A DNA stretch of 64,000 bases from Moorena sp. SIOASIH (GTDB taxonomy: Bacteria > Cyanobacteriota > Cyanobacteriia > Cyanobacteriales > Coleofasciculaceae): NCBI RefSeq assembly GCF_010671925.1, contig NZ_JAAHIH010000011.1:62001-126000 (forward strand), given 5' to 3'. This document shows, piece by piece, positions 1-10,074 of this stretch; position 1 is the first letter of the stretch; each line of letters opens with the position of its first letter. The position numbers and the translations under genes were made by a program. The notes below the pieces were generated by a model that saw only the letters and a list, made by a program, of their open reading frames with translations, made no database searches and was not told the DNA's origin.

Positions 1-864
1 GGATTGTCAGGAGGTATTTATTACTATTGTCCTCGGGAGCATAATTTAGTATTTCTCAATCCTTTGAGCGATGTTGACAGCAGGATTTACGGTGGCAATC
101 AACCGATTTTTGAGCAGTCTGCGTTTTCCCTCTTTTTGATTAGCAAACTTAGTGCCATTACTCCGATGTATGGGGAACTAGCTGAAAATTTCTGTTTCCT
201 TGAGGCAGGGCACATGGGGCAACTATTAATGAATACAGCACCAAACTACCAGATGGGACTTTGTCCAATTGGCGGTCTTGAGTTTGACAAGCTACGAGAT
301 TTATTTGAGTTGGAATCGAATCAACGTCTAATTTATAGTTTTGTGGGGGGTAAGATTGACACAGTTCAAACCAAACAGTTGTTAGGTAAATCTTCAAAGG
401 AAGACAAATCTATTCCACAACAACTAAACGAGCATTTACAAGGAAAATTACCCCAGTATATGCTACCCAATGATTATGTGTTAATGGATGTCTTCCCTTT
501 AACGGCAAATGGCAAAGTTAACCGCAAAGCTCTACCTGCCCCTGAGATATCAGTACAAGAAAGAATTTTTCTGCCCCCCAGTACCCCTATTGAGGAGAAG
601 TTAGCTGGCATTTGGGCAACAATATTAGAGTTAGAGATAAATCAAGTCAGTGTTAATGATAATTTCTTCGACATTGGTGGTAATTCTCTACTTGCTACTC
701 AGCTAATCTCTAGAATTCGACAATCTTTCCAAATCGATCTACCCCTGGCTGACTTCTTTGCAGAAGCAACAATTGCTGGTTTGGTTGAACACATTGAAGT
801 TCTTAGTTGGGTGGGACAAAATATACAAGAGTCAGAAACAAATATAGAGGAGATAGAATTATGA
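1..864 (+). CDS. NRPS C-terminal part (A domain with embedded oxidase, PCP), partial
   Basis: The reading frame is open at the left edge, so only the C-terminal ~287 residues are present. The first ~120 residues resemble a SagB/nitroreductase-type FMN oxidase (Ox) domain: a GGIYYYCPREH stretch at the start and a PIGGLEF stretch near residue 95. In NRPSs this domain oxidises thiazoline or oxazoline to thiazole or oxazole. The end of an adenylation domain follows (LPQYMLPNDY, then NGKVNRKALPAP near residues 165-180, carrying the A10 lysine). A carrier domain with DNFFDIGGNSLL (phosphopantetheine serine) lies near residue 220, then a short acidic tail that may dock. The Ox domain therefore sits inside the A domain, as in EpoB/BlmIII-type modules. 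The stop overlaps the next start (ATGA), so the two NRPS genes are translationally coupled. The upstream Cy domain expected for a heterocycle is outside the window. Confidence 0.85.
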   Translation, partial: GLSGGIYYYCPREHNLVFLNPLSDVDSRIYGGNQPIFEQSAFSLFLISKLSAITPMYGELAENFCFLEAGHMGQLLMNTAPNYQMGLCPIGGLEFDKLRDLFELESNQRLIYSFVGGKIDTVQTKQLLGKSSKEDKSIPQQLNEHLQGKLPQYMLPNDYVLMDVFPLTANGKVNRKALPAPEISVQERIFLPPSTPIEEKLAGIWATILELEINQVSVNDNFFDIGGNSLLATQLISRIRQSFQIDLPLADFFAEATIAGLVEHIEVLSWVGQNIQESETNIEEIEL

Positions 865-3800
865 ATAATCAAACAATTGTCAAGTTCCTTTCTCAACTGC
901 GTAAACTAAATGTTCAAGTTTCATCTAATGGAGAAAAATTGCGCTGTCAAGCTCCTGAAGGCGTATTAACACCTGCACTGTCACAGCAGATAGCAGAACG
1001 CAAAGCAGAAATTTTGGCGTATTTGAAACAAGTTAGACAAAAAAAAGATAGCAATTCTCCAGCTATTTCGGTTATCTCTAGAGATGAAAACTTACCCCTG
1101 TCTTTTGCTCAAGAAAGACTCTGGTTCATCAACCAACTTGAAGGGTCAACTGTTGCTTACAACTCGCCAGGAGTGCTCCGCATCAGCGGTAACTTGAACC
1201 TTAATGCCCTACAACAAGCATTATCAGACATAGTCCGTCGCCACGAAGTTCTACGTACCAGTTTCCAAACTGTTAATGGCACGCCAATACAGGTCATCGA
1301 TCCGAAAGCCACCTTAAACCTCAAGATAGTGGACTTACAGGAAATAGAAGTTAAAGAACGGGAAACGGTACTCCAGCAACAAATACAACAAGAAATAACT
1401 AAGCCCTTTAAGCTGGAAAGAGCACCATTAATCAGATGCCGTTTATGGCAGTTAGATGGGACAGAATATGTATTTTCCCTAACAATGCACCACATCATTT
1501 CTGATGCTTGGTCAATAGGAATATTTATCCAAGAACTGTCTACCTTATATCGAGCTTTTACTCAGGGAGAACCATCCCCCTTGGCAAAATTACCAATTCA
1601 GTATGTTGATTTTGCTATGTGGCAAAGACAGTGGTTGAATGGAGGGGTTCTAGAAACTCAACTCAATTACTGGCGGAAGCAATTGGATGGTGCGCCAGAT
1701 TTATTAGAATTACCCACTGACCACCCTCGTTCCTCAGTTCATACTTTCCGAGGTGCTCAACATTCAGTTATTCTCTCCAAATCTATCGTTACTTCCCTTA
1801 ATGCCCTGGCCCAAAGTCAAGGCGTGACTCTATTTTCTATTCTGGTGACCGCTCTCAAGATCCTCCTGTTCAAGTGGACAGGACAAAGTGATATTGTTCT
1901 TGGTACAGTAATTGCTGGCCGAAATCGCTCCGAGCTTGAACCGCTCATTGGTTGCTTTATAAATTTCTTGGCTGTGCGTAACCATTTAAATGGTCAACAA
2001 AGAGCAGAGGAATTCCTACAACAAGTCGGAAAAAAAGTTGTCGAAGCTTACTCTAATCAGGATTGTCCCTTCCAGAAAATAATAGAAGCGCTTAATCCTG
2101 ACCGCCAGCTGAGTCACAACCCAATTTATAATGTTGCTCTCCTATTGCAGAATTTTCCTTTAAAAGGATTTTTTAATGAAAATCTTGAAGCTACTCCTAT
2201 AGATATAGATCTTGAATCTTCACTTTTGGATTTAAGATTTGTAATTCTTGAGTCTTCAGAAAAAATGCGTATTGATTGCGAGTACAATACTGACCTGTTT
2301 GAGAGCGATACAATTAAACAGCTAGTCGAGGGTTATCAAGAGACCCTAGAGAGGTTGGTGCAGCAGTTAGATTCAAAGCTATCTGACTTTGAGCTATCGG
2401 CAGAACTTGAGGTTAAAGCTAAAGCAGCCAAGGCAAGAGATAAAAAGCAAAAGATTGCAATTGCAGCAACCTTTACTGCAGAGCCAGTTGAGGAGTCTCT
2501 CACCTTTTGGATGGAAGAACTAGATTTGCCCTCTGAGATTCAATTTGCCCCTTACAATCAGGTATTCCAGGAACTGCTTAATCCAGTCAGCCTTATTGCA
2601 ACTAATCAAGATTGCGTTAATATTGTCTTAGTGCGTTTTGAGGATTGGCTGAGAAACCAAAAAACCTCGCAACTTAATGGTAACGCTGCTGGCAAGGAGG
2701 GTATTCTGACAGTTCTGGAACAACCTGACAAAAAAATAGAACAGATTGAGCAAAATGTCAGAGATATTGCTAGTGCTCTGAAGACTGCAGCTAGAGATTC
2801 GTCAACGCCTTACTTGGTCTGTATCTGTCCTCCATCAACTACTGCCGAATCAGAGGATATAGCTCTTTATCTGAGGATGGAGGAATTTTTGGCTTCTTAT
2901 CTTGAGGAGCTAAGTAGCATTTACTTGGTAAAAAGCTCAGAATTGGTTTCTCTTTACCCAGTTTCAGATTATTACGACCCTCATGGAGACGAGCTCGGTC
3001 ACATCCCCTATAAGCCGACTTTCTTCAGCGCTCTGGGGTCGATGCTTGCTCGGAAAATCCATGCTCTCAAGAGTATTCCCTACAAAGTGATTGTTCTCGA
3101 CTGCGACGAGACTTTGTGGAAAGGTGTTTGTGGGGAGGATGGAGCAGCAGGAGTGGAAATAGATGCTCCTCACCAAGCCCTGCAGGAATTCATAGTAACC
3201 CAGCAAAGGGCAGGAAAACTAATCTGTCTGTGTAGTAAGAATCAAGAGGTAGATGTATGGGCTGTATTTGAACACCATGATTCAATGCCTTTAAGAAAGG
3301 AACATCTGGTTTCCTGGCGTATTAACTGGAAATCTAAGTCGGAGAATTTGAAAGCTTTAGCCCAAGAGCTGCAACTGGGGCTGGACAGCTTTATCTTTAT
3401 TGATGACAACCCAATTGAGTGTGCGGAAGTCCAAGCTAATTGTCCAGAAGTATTAACCATTCAATTACCTACTGATAGCAGGCATATTCCTGATTTTATC
3501 AAGCATATTTGGGCTTTCGACCAGTTAAAGGTGACGGCTGAAGATGCAGCACGGACAGATTATTATCGCCAGAATGTAGAGCGAGAGAAAGTGCGTCATG
3601 AGTCACTCACCTTTGAGGAGTTTCTTGACGGACTGGAATTGCGGGTAAAGATCGATCCCCCCCAACTCCATCAACTCCCTAGGGTAGCGCAGCTAACACA
3701 GCGAACGAATCAATTCAATCTGACAACTATTAGGCGCTCTGAAGGGGATGTTAAAGAATTCTGTGCATTAGAAAAGCAAGAGTGTTTGGTGGTAGAGGTC

Positions 3801-6800
3801 AAGGATCGCTTTGGCGATTATGGTTTGGTAGGGGTGCTGATGTTTGAGTTGGGTGCTGATGTTTTGAGAGTGGACAGCTTTTTACTAAGCTGTCGGGTGT
3901 TAGGCAGGGGCGTTGAGCATCAGATGCTTGCCAAGTTAGGAGATATTGCTAGCGATCGCGGGCTTATTCATGTTGACGTTCCGTATATTCCTACTCAAAA
4001 AAATAAGCCAGCACTTGATTTCCTCGAAAGTGTTAGCAGGGAAGGTAAGGAGAGTAAAGGTGAGGGTTTCCTATTCAAATTTAAGGTAGATGAGATAAAA
4101 GAGTTGACTTTCTCACCAGGCCAGTTTAACGGGATCGCCACCAAGAAATTACCAACGCAGAAAGACGTTAGCACTATTGTGCAGTACCAATTAAAATCTG
4201 GGCGATATGAAAGAATTGCCACAGAACTACGTCAGGCCGTCCAGGTGCTCAAAGTAATTGAGGAGCGCAAGCAGAAAGAGCGACCAGAGTTAAAAGGAGT
4301 TTTTGTTGCCCCTCGCAACCAAGGTGAAGAAATGATAGCTGGGATTTGGAGAGATGTCCTGAAGCTAGAGCAGGTGGGTATCAATGATAACTTCTTTGAA
4401 TTGGGAGGACATTCCCTACTCGCAACCCAATTAATTTCCAAACTTAGAGAAGCTTTTGAGTTAGAACTTCCCTTACGGACAATCTTTGAATCGCCAACAG
4501 TAGCCAAACTTGACCAAACCTTAACCCAATTACGTACTAATGATAGCGGATTAAATCTTCCCCCCATTCAACCCAGAATTGAGAGGGAACAATTACCCCT
4601 ATCCTGGGCACAAGAGCGACTGTGGTTCTTGAACCAACTTGAAGGGTCAAGTGCCACTTACAACATGCCAGGAGTAGTCCACATCACTGGTAACTTGAAG
4701 CTTAATGCCCTACAACAAGCATTATCAGAAATAGTCCGCCGTCATGAAGTTCTACGCACATGCTTCCCAACTGTTAACAGCACACCAAGACAGGTAATCG
4801 ACCCAGAAGCAAACCTCAAAATCAAGGTGGTGGACTTACAGCAACTAGAAGTTACAGATCGCGAAACTCTCTTACAGCAACAACTACAACAATCAGCAAC
4901 TACTCCCTTTAACTTGGAAATAGCACCATTAATCAGATGCAGTTTATGGCAGTTAAATGGCACAGAATATGTATTTTTCCTGGCAATGCATCACATTGTT
5001 TCTGATGGTTGGTCAATAGGAATATTTATTCAAGAACTATCCATATTATATCAAGCTTTTACTCAGGGAGAACCATCCCCCTTAGCAGAATTACCTATCC
5101 AGTATGCTGACTTTGCGGTGTGGCAAAGAGAATATTTGAGTGGAGAGGTTCTAGAAACTCAAATCAATTACTGGCAGAAGCAATTGAATGGTGCGCCAGA
5201 ATTGTTACAATTACCGACCGATCACCCTCGTCCTGCTGTGCAAACTTACCGAGGTGCTACTCAAACTTTTACTTTAAGTACTGATTTAACCCAGAAGTTA
5301 CAAACCCTGTCTGGGAAATCGGGTACTACCTTATTTATGACCTTGGAGGCAGCCTTTGCCACTTTGCTCTATCGCTACAGTGGTCAATCAGATATTTTAA
5401 TTGGTTCTCCCATAGCCAATCGTAACCGCAGTGAAATTGAGTCGATAATTGGTTGTTTTGTAAATACATTGGTGTTGAGAAATTCCCTAAAAGATAATCC
5501 TAGTTTTGAGAGCTTACTGACACAAGTTAGGGAAACTACCCTCAAAGCCTATGAACATCAGGATGTACCTTTTGAACAAGTAGTCGAAGCATTACAACCA
5601 CAACGCTCTTTGAGTCATTCCCCTCTATTCCAGGTGCTGTTTGTCTTGCAGAATATACCCATGGGCGAAGTAGAAATACCTGGAGTTACTTTGAGTCAGT
5701 TAGATATAGAAAGCACTATTGCTAAGTTTGATTTGACACTTTCAATCACCGAAACTAACCAAGGATTGGTGGGGTCATGGGAGTATAATACAGACTTATT
5801 TGATGGATCAACCATTGAGCGTATGGCTGGTCATTTCCAGAACTTGTTGTCAGCGATTGTAGAAAATCCCCAACTTTCTGTAGCTGAATTCCCCCTGTTG
5901 AGTAAAGCAGAACAACATCAGCTATTGCTGGAGTGGAATGATACAGCAAGTGAATATTCCTCAAATAAATGTATTCATCAATTGTTTGAGTCACAGGTAG
6001 AAAAAAAACCCGATGCTGTAGCGGTGATGTTTGAGAACCAGCAGTTGACCTACCAGCAATTAAATCAAAGAGCAAACCAACTAGCACATCACTTGCAGAG
6101 CTTGGGAGTCGGACCAGAGGTGCTGGTGGGCATTTGTGTGCAGCGTTCTGTAGAGATGCTGGTTGGACTGTTGGGTATACTCAAGGCTGGTGGTGCTTAT
6201 GTACCCCTTGATCCCAATTATCCCCTTGAACGGTTAACTTATATTTTGGCCGATTCGAGTGTGGAGGTGTTGCTGACCCAACAGTCTTTGCTTGAATCTT
6301 TGCCCCAAAATCAAGCACAGGTAGTTTGTTTAGATGCAGATGGGGGAGCAATAGAGCGAAACAGTCAGGAGAATCTCGATCTTGGAGTATGTTCAGATAA
6401 TTTGGCTTATGCGATCTACACTTCTGGCTCTACTGGTAAACCGAAGGGTGTGCAAATTCAGCACAAAGCTTTGGTTAACTTTCTTGAATCAATGCAGCAA
6501 AAACCAGGTCTCGAATCAAATGATATTTTATTATCAGTGACGACCTTATCTTTTGACATTGCTGGATTAGAATTATATCTGCCCTTAATTACAGGTGCGC
6601 GTCTGGTTGTTGTCAGTCGGGAAATTGCCGTAGATGGAATACTTTTAGCACAAAGTATAGAAAAATACCAAGTAACTACAATGCAAGCCACTCCAGCAAC
6701 TTGGAGATTATTGTTAACAGCAGGATGGAAGGGAAACAAACAATTAAAAATTCTATGTGGGGGAGAAGCTTTAGATATAAGTATAGCAGAAAAATTATTT

Positions 6801-8624
6801 AAAATTAGCCAACAAGTGTGGAATTTATATGGTCCAACAGAAGCGACTATTTGGTCTACTGTAGCTCAAGTAGATAATGATTTTAATGTTTCTTCTGTCC
6901 CTATTGGAAGACCAATTAATAATACCCAAGTTTACATATTAGACAAATACCTCCAACCATTACCTATAGGCGTACCTGGAGAGTTATACATCGGAGGTGA
7001 TGGCTTAGCTCGAGGTTACCTCAACCGCCCAGAACTAACTAGTGGAAAATTTATCCCAAATTCCTTCTCTAATTCCCAATCCGAACGCCTTTATAAAACA
7101 GGCGACCTCGCCCGTTATGGTAGTGATGGGAATATTGAATTTCTTGGTCGCATCGATAACCAAGTAAAGGTGCGAGGCTTCCGTATCGAATTGGGAGAAA
7201 TTGAATCTATCCTCAATACTTACCCCCAAATCCAACAAGCTGTAGTCATTGCCACAGAAGATATTCCTGAAAACAAACGCTTAGTAGCTTATGTAGTTAA
7301 ATCCGATGAATCACTCAAAACCAATCAACTGCGTGAATCTCTTAAACAGAAACTACCAGAATACATGGTGCCTTCTGCCTTTGTCATTTTAGACACTCTA
7401 CCCCTAACACCTAACGGCAAAGTTGACCACAAAGCTCTACCTGCTCCTGATACAGCCCAATTGCAAGAGAATTTTGTTCCTCCTCGGGATCTAGTGGAAC
7501 TCCAGTTGACTAAAATCTGGTCAAACATTCTTAATATCTGCTCAGTAGGGGTTCGAGATAACTTCTTTGATATTGGTGGCAATTCCCTTTTCGCTATCCG
7601 CCTAATGGCTCAAATTGAAGAGCAGTTTCAAAGAAATTTATCTTTAGCAACTTTATTTCAAGGTCAGACAATTGAAAAACTGGCAACGGTACTCCGCGAG
7701 GTACCAGACCATATTTCCTGGTCTTCGCTAGTACCAATTCAAACGTCTGGTTATAAGCCTCCCTTCTTCTGCATAGCTGGCGGCGGCGGTAATGTTCTGT
7801 ACTTTTATCATTTGTCGCGCTATTTAGGTCAAGATCAACCGTTCTATGCGTTGCAAGCCGTTGGTCTTGATGGAGAATCGGAACCTTTCACAAGAGTCGA
7901 GGATATGGGAGCTTACTACATTAAAGCAATAAAGTCTGTTCAAAGCCAAGGTCCATACTTTTTAGGGGGACATTCCTTTGGTGCACTAGTGGCTTTTGAA
8001 GTCGCCCAGCAATTACAAAAGCATGGAAATGAGGTGGCTCTACTCGCTATTCTAGATATGCATGCACCGTATACAGATAGACCAGAGCCTGGCAGCCATA
8101 AGCCAGATATAGATTGGGATAGCGGAAAAATGCTGACCAGCATTGCTGGCGTATTTGGCCGTATGTTTGGAAAAAACATTGATGTATCATACGAGTTTCT
8201 CCAACGGCTGACTTTTGAGGAGCAATTAAATTATGTTAACGAGCGATTTCAGAAGGTCAATCTTTTCCCTCCTGAAATTGGAGTTAAACAAATTCGCGGT
8301 CTTGTTCAAGTGGCTAGAGCAAATCAAAATGCTTGCTACGTTCCACAGGAGCTTTATCCAACTCAGGTTACTCTCTTTCGCGCTAGTGAGGAAGTGCCAA
8401 TTGAACTTGCTCCTAGTGCGGATATTCATAGGCTCCTTTACGACAGTAGAAAAAACGATCCACTGTGGGGGTGGAGTGAGTTTTCTGCTGGAGAAGTGGA
8501 ACTTCATACTGTTCCTGGAGACCATCTGACAATTATGACAGAGCCATACATTGGTGCTCTAGCCGAAAAGTTAAAATCCTCCTTAGAAAAAGCACAAACA
8601 GCTAACCCTATGGAGCGTCCGTAG
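861..8624 (+). CDS. NRPS: docking-C-FkbH-PCP-C-A(Gly)-PCP-TE
   Basis: A 2,587-residue terminal synthetase. The ATG at 861 overlaps the previous stop and has GAGGAGAT just upstream, so it is preferred over the longer frame from 807. Domains by approximate residue: TubC-like docking 1-55; condensation C1 75-510 (HHIISDAW near 209); FkbH/HAD-IIIC domain 540-1120 (LDCDETLW near 744, FIDDNP near 846); PCP near 1176 (DNFFELGGHSLL); condensation C2 from 1245 (HHIVSDGW near 1377); A domain 1729-2190 (YTSGSTGKPKG near 1852, NLYGPTEATIW near 1987); PCP near 2232; type I thioesterase with GHSFG near 2369. FkbH domains load a glyceryl group from 1,3-bisphosphoglycerate onto a carrier. The A-domain specificity residues, aligned by eye to GrsA, read DILQLGLIWK, the code reported for glycine. 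Inferred chemistry: peptide passed to glycerate (an ester, since glycerate offers only hydroxyls), then glycine, then release by TE. Confidence 0.9.
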   Translation: MNNQTIVKFLSQLRKLNVQVSSNGEKLRCQAPEGVLTPALSQQIAERKAEILAYLKQVRQKKDSNSPAISVISRDENLPLSFAQERLWFINQLEGSTVAYNSPGVLRISGNLNLNALQQALSDIVRRHEVLRTSFQTVNGTPIQVIDPKATLNLKIVDLQEIEVKERETVLQQQIQQEITKPFKLERAPLIRCRLWQLDGTEYVFSLTMHHIISDAWSIGIFIQELSTLYRAFTQGEPSPLAKLPIQYVDFAMWQRQWLNGGVLETQLNYWRKQLDGAPDLLELPTDHPRSSVHTFRGAQHSVILSKSIVTSLNALAQSQGVTLFSILVTALKILLFKWTGQSDIVLGTVIAGRNRSELEPLIGCFINFLAVRNHLNGQQRAEEFLQQVGKKVVEAYSNQDCPFQKIIEALNPDRQLSHNPIYNVALLLQNFPLKGFFNENLEATPIDIDLESSLLDLRFVILESSEKMRIDCEYNTDLFESDTIKQLVEGYQETLERLVQQLDSKLSDFELSAELEVKAKAAKARDKKQKIAIAATFTAEPVEESLTFWMEELDLPSEIQFAPYNQVFQELLNPVSLIATNQDCVNIVLVRFEDWLRNQKTSQLNGNAAGKEGILTVLEQPDKKIEQIEQNVRDIASALKTAARDSSTPYLVCICPPSTTAESEDIALYLRMEEFLASYLEELSSIYLVKSSELVSLYPVSDYYDPHGDELGHIPYKPTFFSALGSMLARKIHALKSIPYKVIVLDCDETLWKGVCGEDGAAGVEIDAPHQALQEFIVTQQRAGKLICLCSKNQEVDVWAVFEHHDSMPLRKEHLVSWRINWKSKSENLKALAQELQLGLDSFIFIDDNPIECAEVQANCPEVLTIQLPTDSRHIPDFIKHIWAFDQLKVTAEDAARTDYYRQNVEREKVRHESLTFEEFLDGLELRVKIDPPQLHQLPRVAQLTQRTNQFNLTTIRRSEGDVKEFCALEKQECLVVEVKDRFGDYGLVGVLMFELGADVLRVDSFLLSCRVLGRGVEHQMLAKLGDIASDRGLIHVDVPYIPTQKNKPALDFLESVSREGKESKGEGFLFKFKVDEIKELTFSPGQFNGIATKKLPTQKDVSTIVQYQLKSGRYERIATELRQAVQVLKVIEERKQKERPELKGVFVAPRNQGEEMIAGIWRDVLKLEQVGINDNFFELGGHSLLATQLISKLREAFELELPLRTIFESPTVAKLDQTLTQLRTNDSGLNLPPIQPRIEREQLPLSWAQERLWFLNQLEGSSATYNMPGVVHITGNLKLNALQQALSEIVRRHEVLRTCFPTVNSTPRQVIDPEANLKIKVVDLQQLEVTDRETLLQQQLQQSATTPFNLEIAPLIRCSLWQLNGTEYVFFLAMHHIVSDGWSIGIFIQELSILYQAFTQGEPSPLAELPIQYADFAVWQREYLSGEVLETQINYWQKQLNGAPELLQLPTDHPRPAVQTYRGATQTFTLSTDLTQKLQTLSGKSGTTLFMTLEAAFATLLYRYSGQSDILIGSPIANRNRSEIESIIGCFVNTLVLRNSLKDNPSFESLLTQVRETTLKAYEHQDVPFEQVVEALQPQRSLSHSPLFQVLFVLQNIPMGEVEIPGVTLSQLDIESTIAKFDLTLSITETNQGLVGSWEYNTDLFDGSTIERMAGHFQNLLSAIVENPQLSVAEFPLLSKAEQHQLLLEWNDTASEYSSNKCIHQLFESQVEKKPDAVAVMFENQQLTYQQLNQRANQLAHHLQSLGVGPEVLVGICVQRSVEMLVGLLGILKAGGAYVPLDPNYPLERLTYILADSSVEVLLTQQSLLESLPQNQAQVVCLDADGGAIERNSQENLDLGVCSDNLAYAIYTSGSTGKPKGVQIQHKALVNFLESMQQKPGLESNDILLSVTTLSFDIAGLELYLPLITGARLVVVSREIAVDGILLAQSIEKYQVTTMQATPATWRLLLTAGWKGNKQLKILCGGEALDISIAEKLFKISQQVWNLYGPTEATIWSTVAQVDNDFNVSSVPIGRPINNTQVYILDKYLQPLPIGVPGELYIGGDGLARGYLNRPELTSGKFIPNSFSNSQSERLYKTGDLARYGSDGNIEFLGRIDNQVKVRGFRIELGEIESILNTYPQIQQAVVIATEDIPENKRLVAYVVKSDESLKTNQLRESLKQKLPEYMVPSAFVILDTLPLTPNGKVDHKALPAPDTAQLQENFVPPRDLVELQLTKIWSNILNICSVGVRDNFFDIGGNSLFAIRLMAQIEEQFQRNLSLATLFQGQTIEKLATVLREVPDHISWSSLVPIQTSGYKPPFFCIAGGGGNVLYFYHLSRYLGQDQPFYALQAVGLDGESEPFTRVEDMGAYYIKAIKSVQSQGPYFLGGHSFGALVAFEVAQQLQKHGNEVALLAILDMHAPYTDRPEPGSHKPDIDWDSGKMLTSIAGVFGRMFGKNIDVSYEFLQRLTFEEQLNYVNERFQKVNLFPPEIGVKQIRGLVQVARANQNACYVPQELYPTQVTLFRASEEVPIELAPSADIHRLLYDSRKNDPLWGWSEFSAGEVELHTVPGDHLTIMTEPYIGALAEKLKSSLEKAQTANPMERP

Positions 8625-8638
8625 CCTTATTTTTAAGG

Positions 8639-8673
8639 CGGTGTGGTGGGGCACTCAGCACTCCACAACACCG
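8639..8673 (+). other. Intergenic hairpin between NRPS and P450
   Basis: CGGTGT at 8639 pairs with ACACCG at 8668-8673, and an inner GTGGGG/CTCCAC stem encloses a short loop. No T-run follows, so this is more likely an mRNA-processing or attenuating hairpin than a full intrinsic terminator. Confidence 0.45.
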
Positions 8674-8734
8674 TTAAATTGATCCCGGCTTAAATTATAA
8701 ACCCGTCCATAAATACAAAAATAGGAGAAGAATC

Positions 8735-10066
8735 ATGAAATTTCCTGATGGGCCAAAAACACCAGCCTTGCTACAATCTATTAATATTATTGTTAATCCT
8801 CTCAATTACTTAGAGGATTGTGCTAAACGCTATGGAGATATCTTTACAATACGTTTTTTGAACTATCCTCCAACGGTGTTTGTCAGTCATCCCCAAGCCA
8901 TGAAGACGATATTTACAGCAAACCCACAAACATTTAAGACAGGGGAAGCTATGAAAGAGTTACCAACCACTTTTTCAGGTGAAAATGCACTAATTTTGTT
9001 AGATGGCGATCTTCACAAACATCGAAAAAAAATGTTAATGCCTGCTTTTCATGGTGAGCGGATGCGAGCTTATAGTCAGTTAATTTGTGACATTACTAAG
9101 CAACAAATGACGCAGTGGAAAAAAGGAGAACAGTTTCACGTCCAGGGTTCGATGCAAGATATCTCACTGCAATTTATTATCCGTGCTATTTTTGGGGTAA
9201 ATGAGGAAGCGAGCTTCCAACAGCTTAAGCAAACATTTATTTCACTTCTGAATTTGATGAGTAGTCCTTTGACCTCTATTGTTTTGTACTTCCATGCCCT
9301 ACAGCAAGATTGGGGGCCTTGGAGTTTATGGGGACGTTTTGTACGCCTTCGCCAGCAGGTTGATGAAATAATTTATGCTGAAATTAAGCGACGTCGGGAT
9401 AATCCCGCTTTATTAGGTGAAGATATCCTTAGCTTAATGATCAAAGCTCGCGACGAGCAAGGCGAGCCGATAAAAGATGTGGAATTGCGTGATGATTTAA
9501 TGATATTGTTAATAGGGGGTCATGAAACGACTTCCATGAGTATAACCTGGGCATTGTACTGGATTCACCGCTTACCAAAGGTCTATCAAAAGCTTATGGC
9601 TGAGTTAGACACTCTTGGCGATAATCCAGATTCAAGTGCAATTACTAAGCTTCCATATTTGAATGCAGTCTGTCACGAGACCCTACGTATATACCCACCC
9701 ACCATTTTGGGAGCGTATCGTATTGCCCAAAAGCCTATAGAAATTATGGGCTACCACTTTGATCCAGGTACATTCATTTTGCCTTGTATATATTTGACCC
9801 ACAGGCAAGAAGATTTATATCCAGAACCGAATCATTTTAGACCAGAGCGTTTTTTAGAGCGACAGTTTTCAGCTTATGAATTTGTGGCTTTTGGTGGTGG
9901 AAGTCGTCGGTGTATTGGATATGCGTTGTCTTTGTTTGAAATGAAATTAATCCTGGCGACAATTCTCACTAACCTAAAACTAGCCCTACCTGATAACCGT
10001 GTTATCAAGCCTGTACGTAGCGCTTTTACTATTGCACCTTCTCCAATGTATATGATTACTGCCTAA
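8735..10066 (+). CDS. Cytochrome P450 (CYP110-like)
   Basis: A 443-residue haem-thiolate monooxygenase with all landmark motifs: I-helix oxygen-binding GGHETTS near residue 260, K-helix ETLR near 313, and haem-binding FGGGSRRCIG near 390 with the cysteine ligand. The start has AGGAGAAG ten bases upstream. It lies 110 bp after the NRPS and only 8 bp before the next gene, so it is probably co-transcribed and tailors the peptide or its fatty-acyl part. Similarity to the CYP110 family, common in cyanobacteria and often acting on fatty chains, is from memory of the family; substrate unknown. Confidence 0.9.
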   Translation: MKFPDGPKTPALLQSINIIVNPLNYLEDCAKRYGDIFTIRFLNYPPTVFVSHPQAMKTIFTANPQTFKTGEAMKELPTTFSGENALILLDGDLHKHRKKMLMPAFHGERMRAYSQLICDITKQQMTQWKKGEQFHVQGSMQDISLQFIIRAIFGVNEEASFQQLKQTFISLLNLMSSPLTSIVLYFHALQQDWGPWSLWGRFVRLRQQVDEIIYAEIKRRRDNPALLGEDILSLMIKARDEQGEPIKDVELRDDLMILLIGGHETTSMSITWALYWIHRLPKVYQKLMAELDTLGDNPDSSAITKLPYLNAVCHETLRIYPPTILGAYRIAQKPIEIMGYHFDPGTFILPCIYLTHRQEDLYPEPNHFRPERFLERQFSAYEFVAFGGGSRRCIGYALSLFEMKLILATILTNLKLALPDNRVIKPVRSAFTIAPSPMYMITA

Positions 10067-10074
10067 CAGCTATT

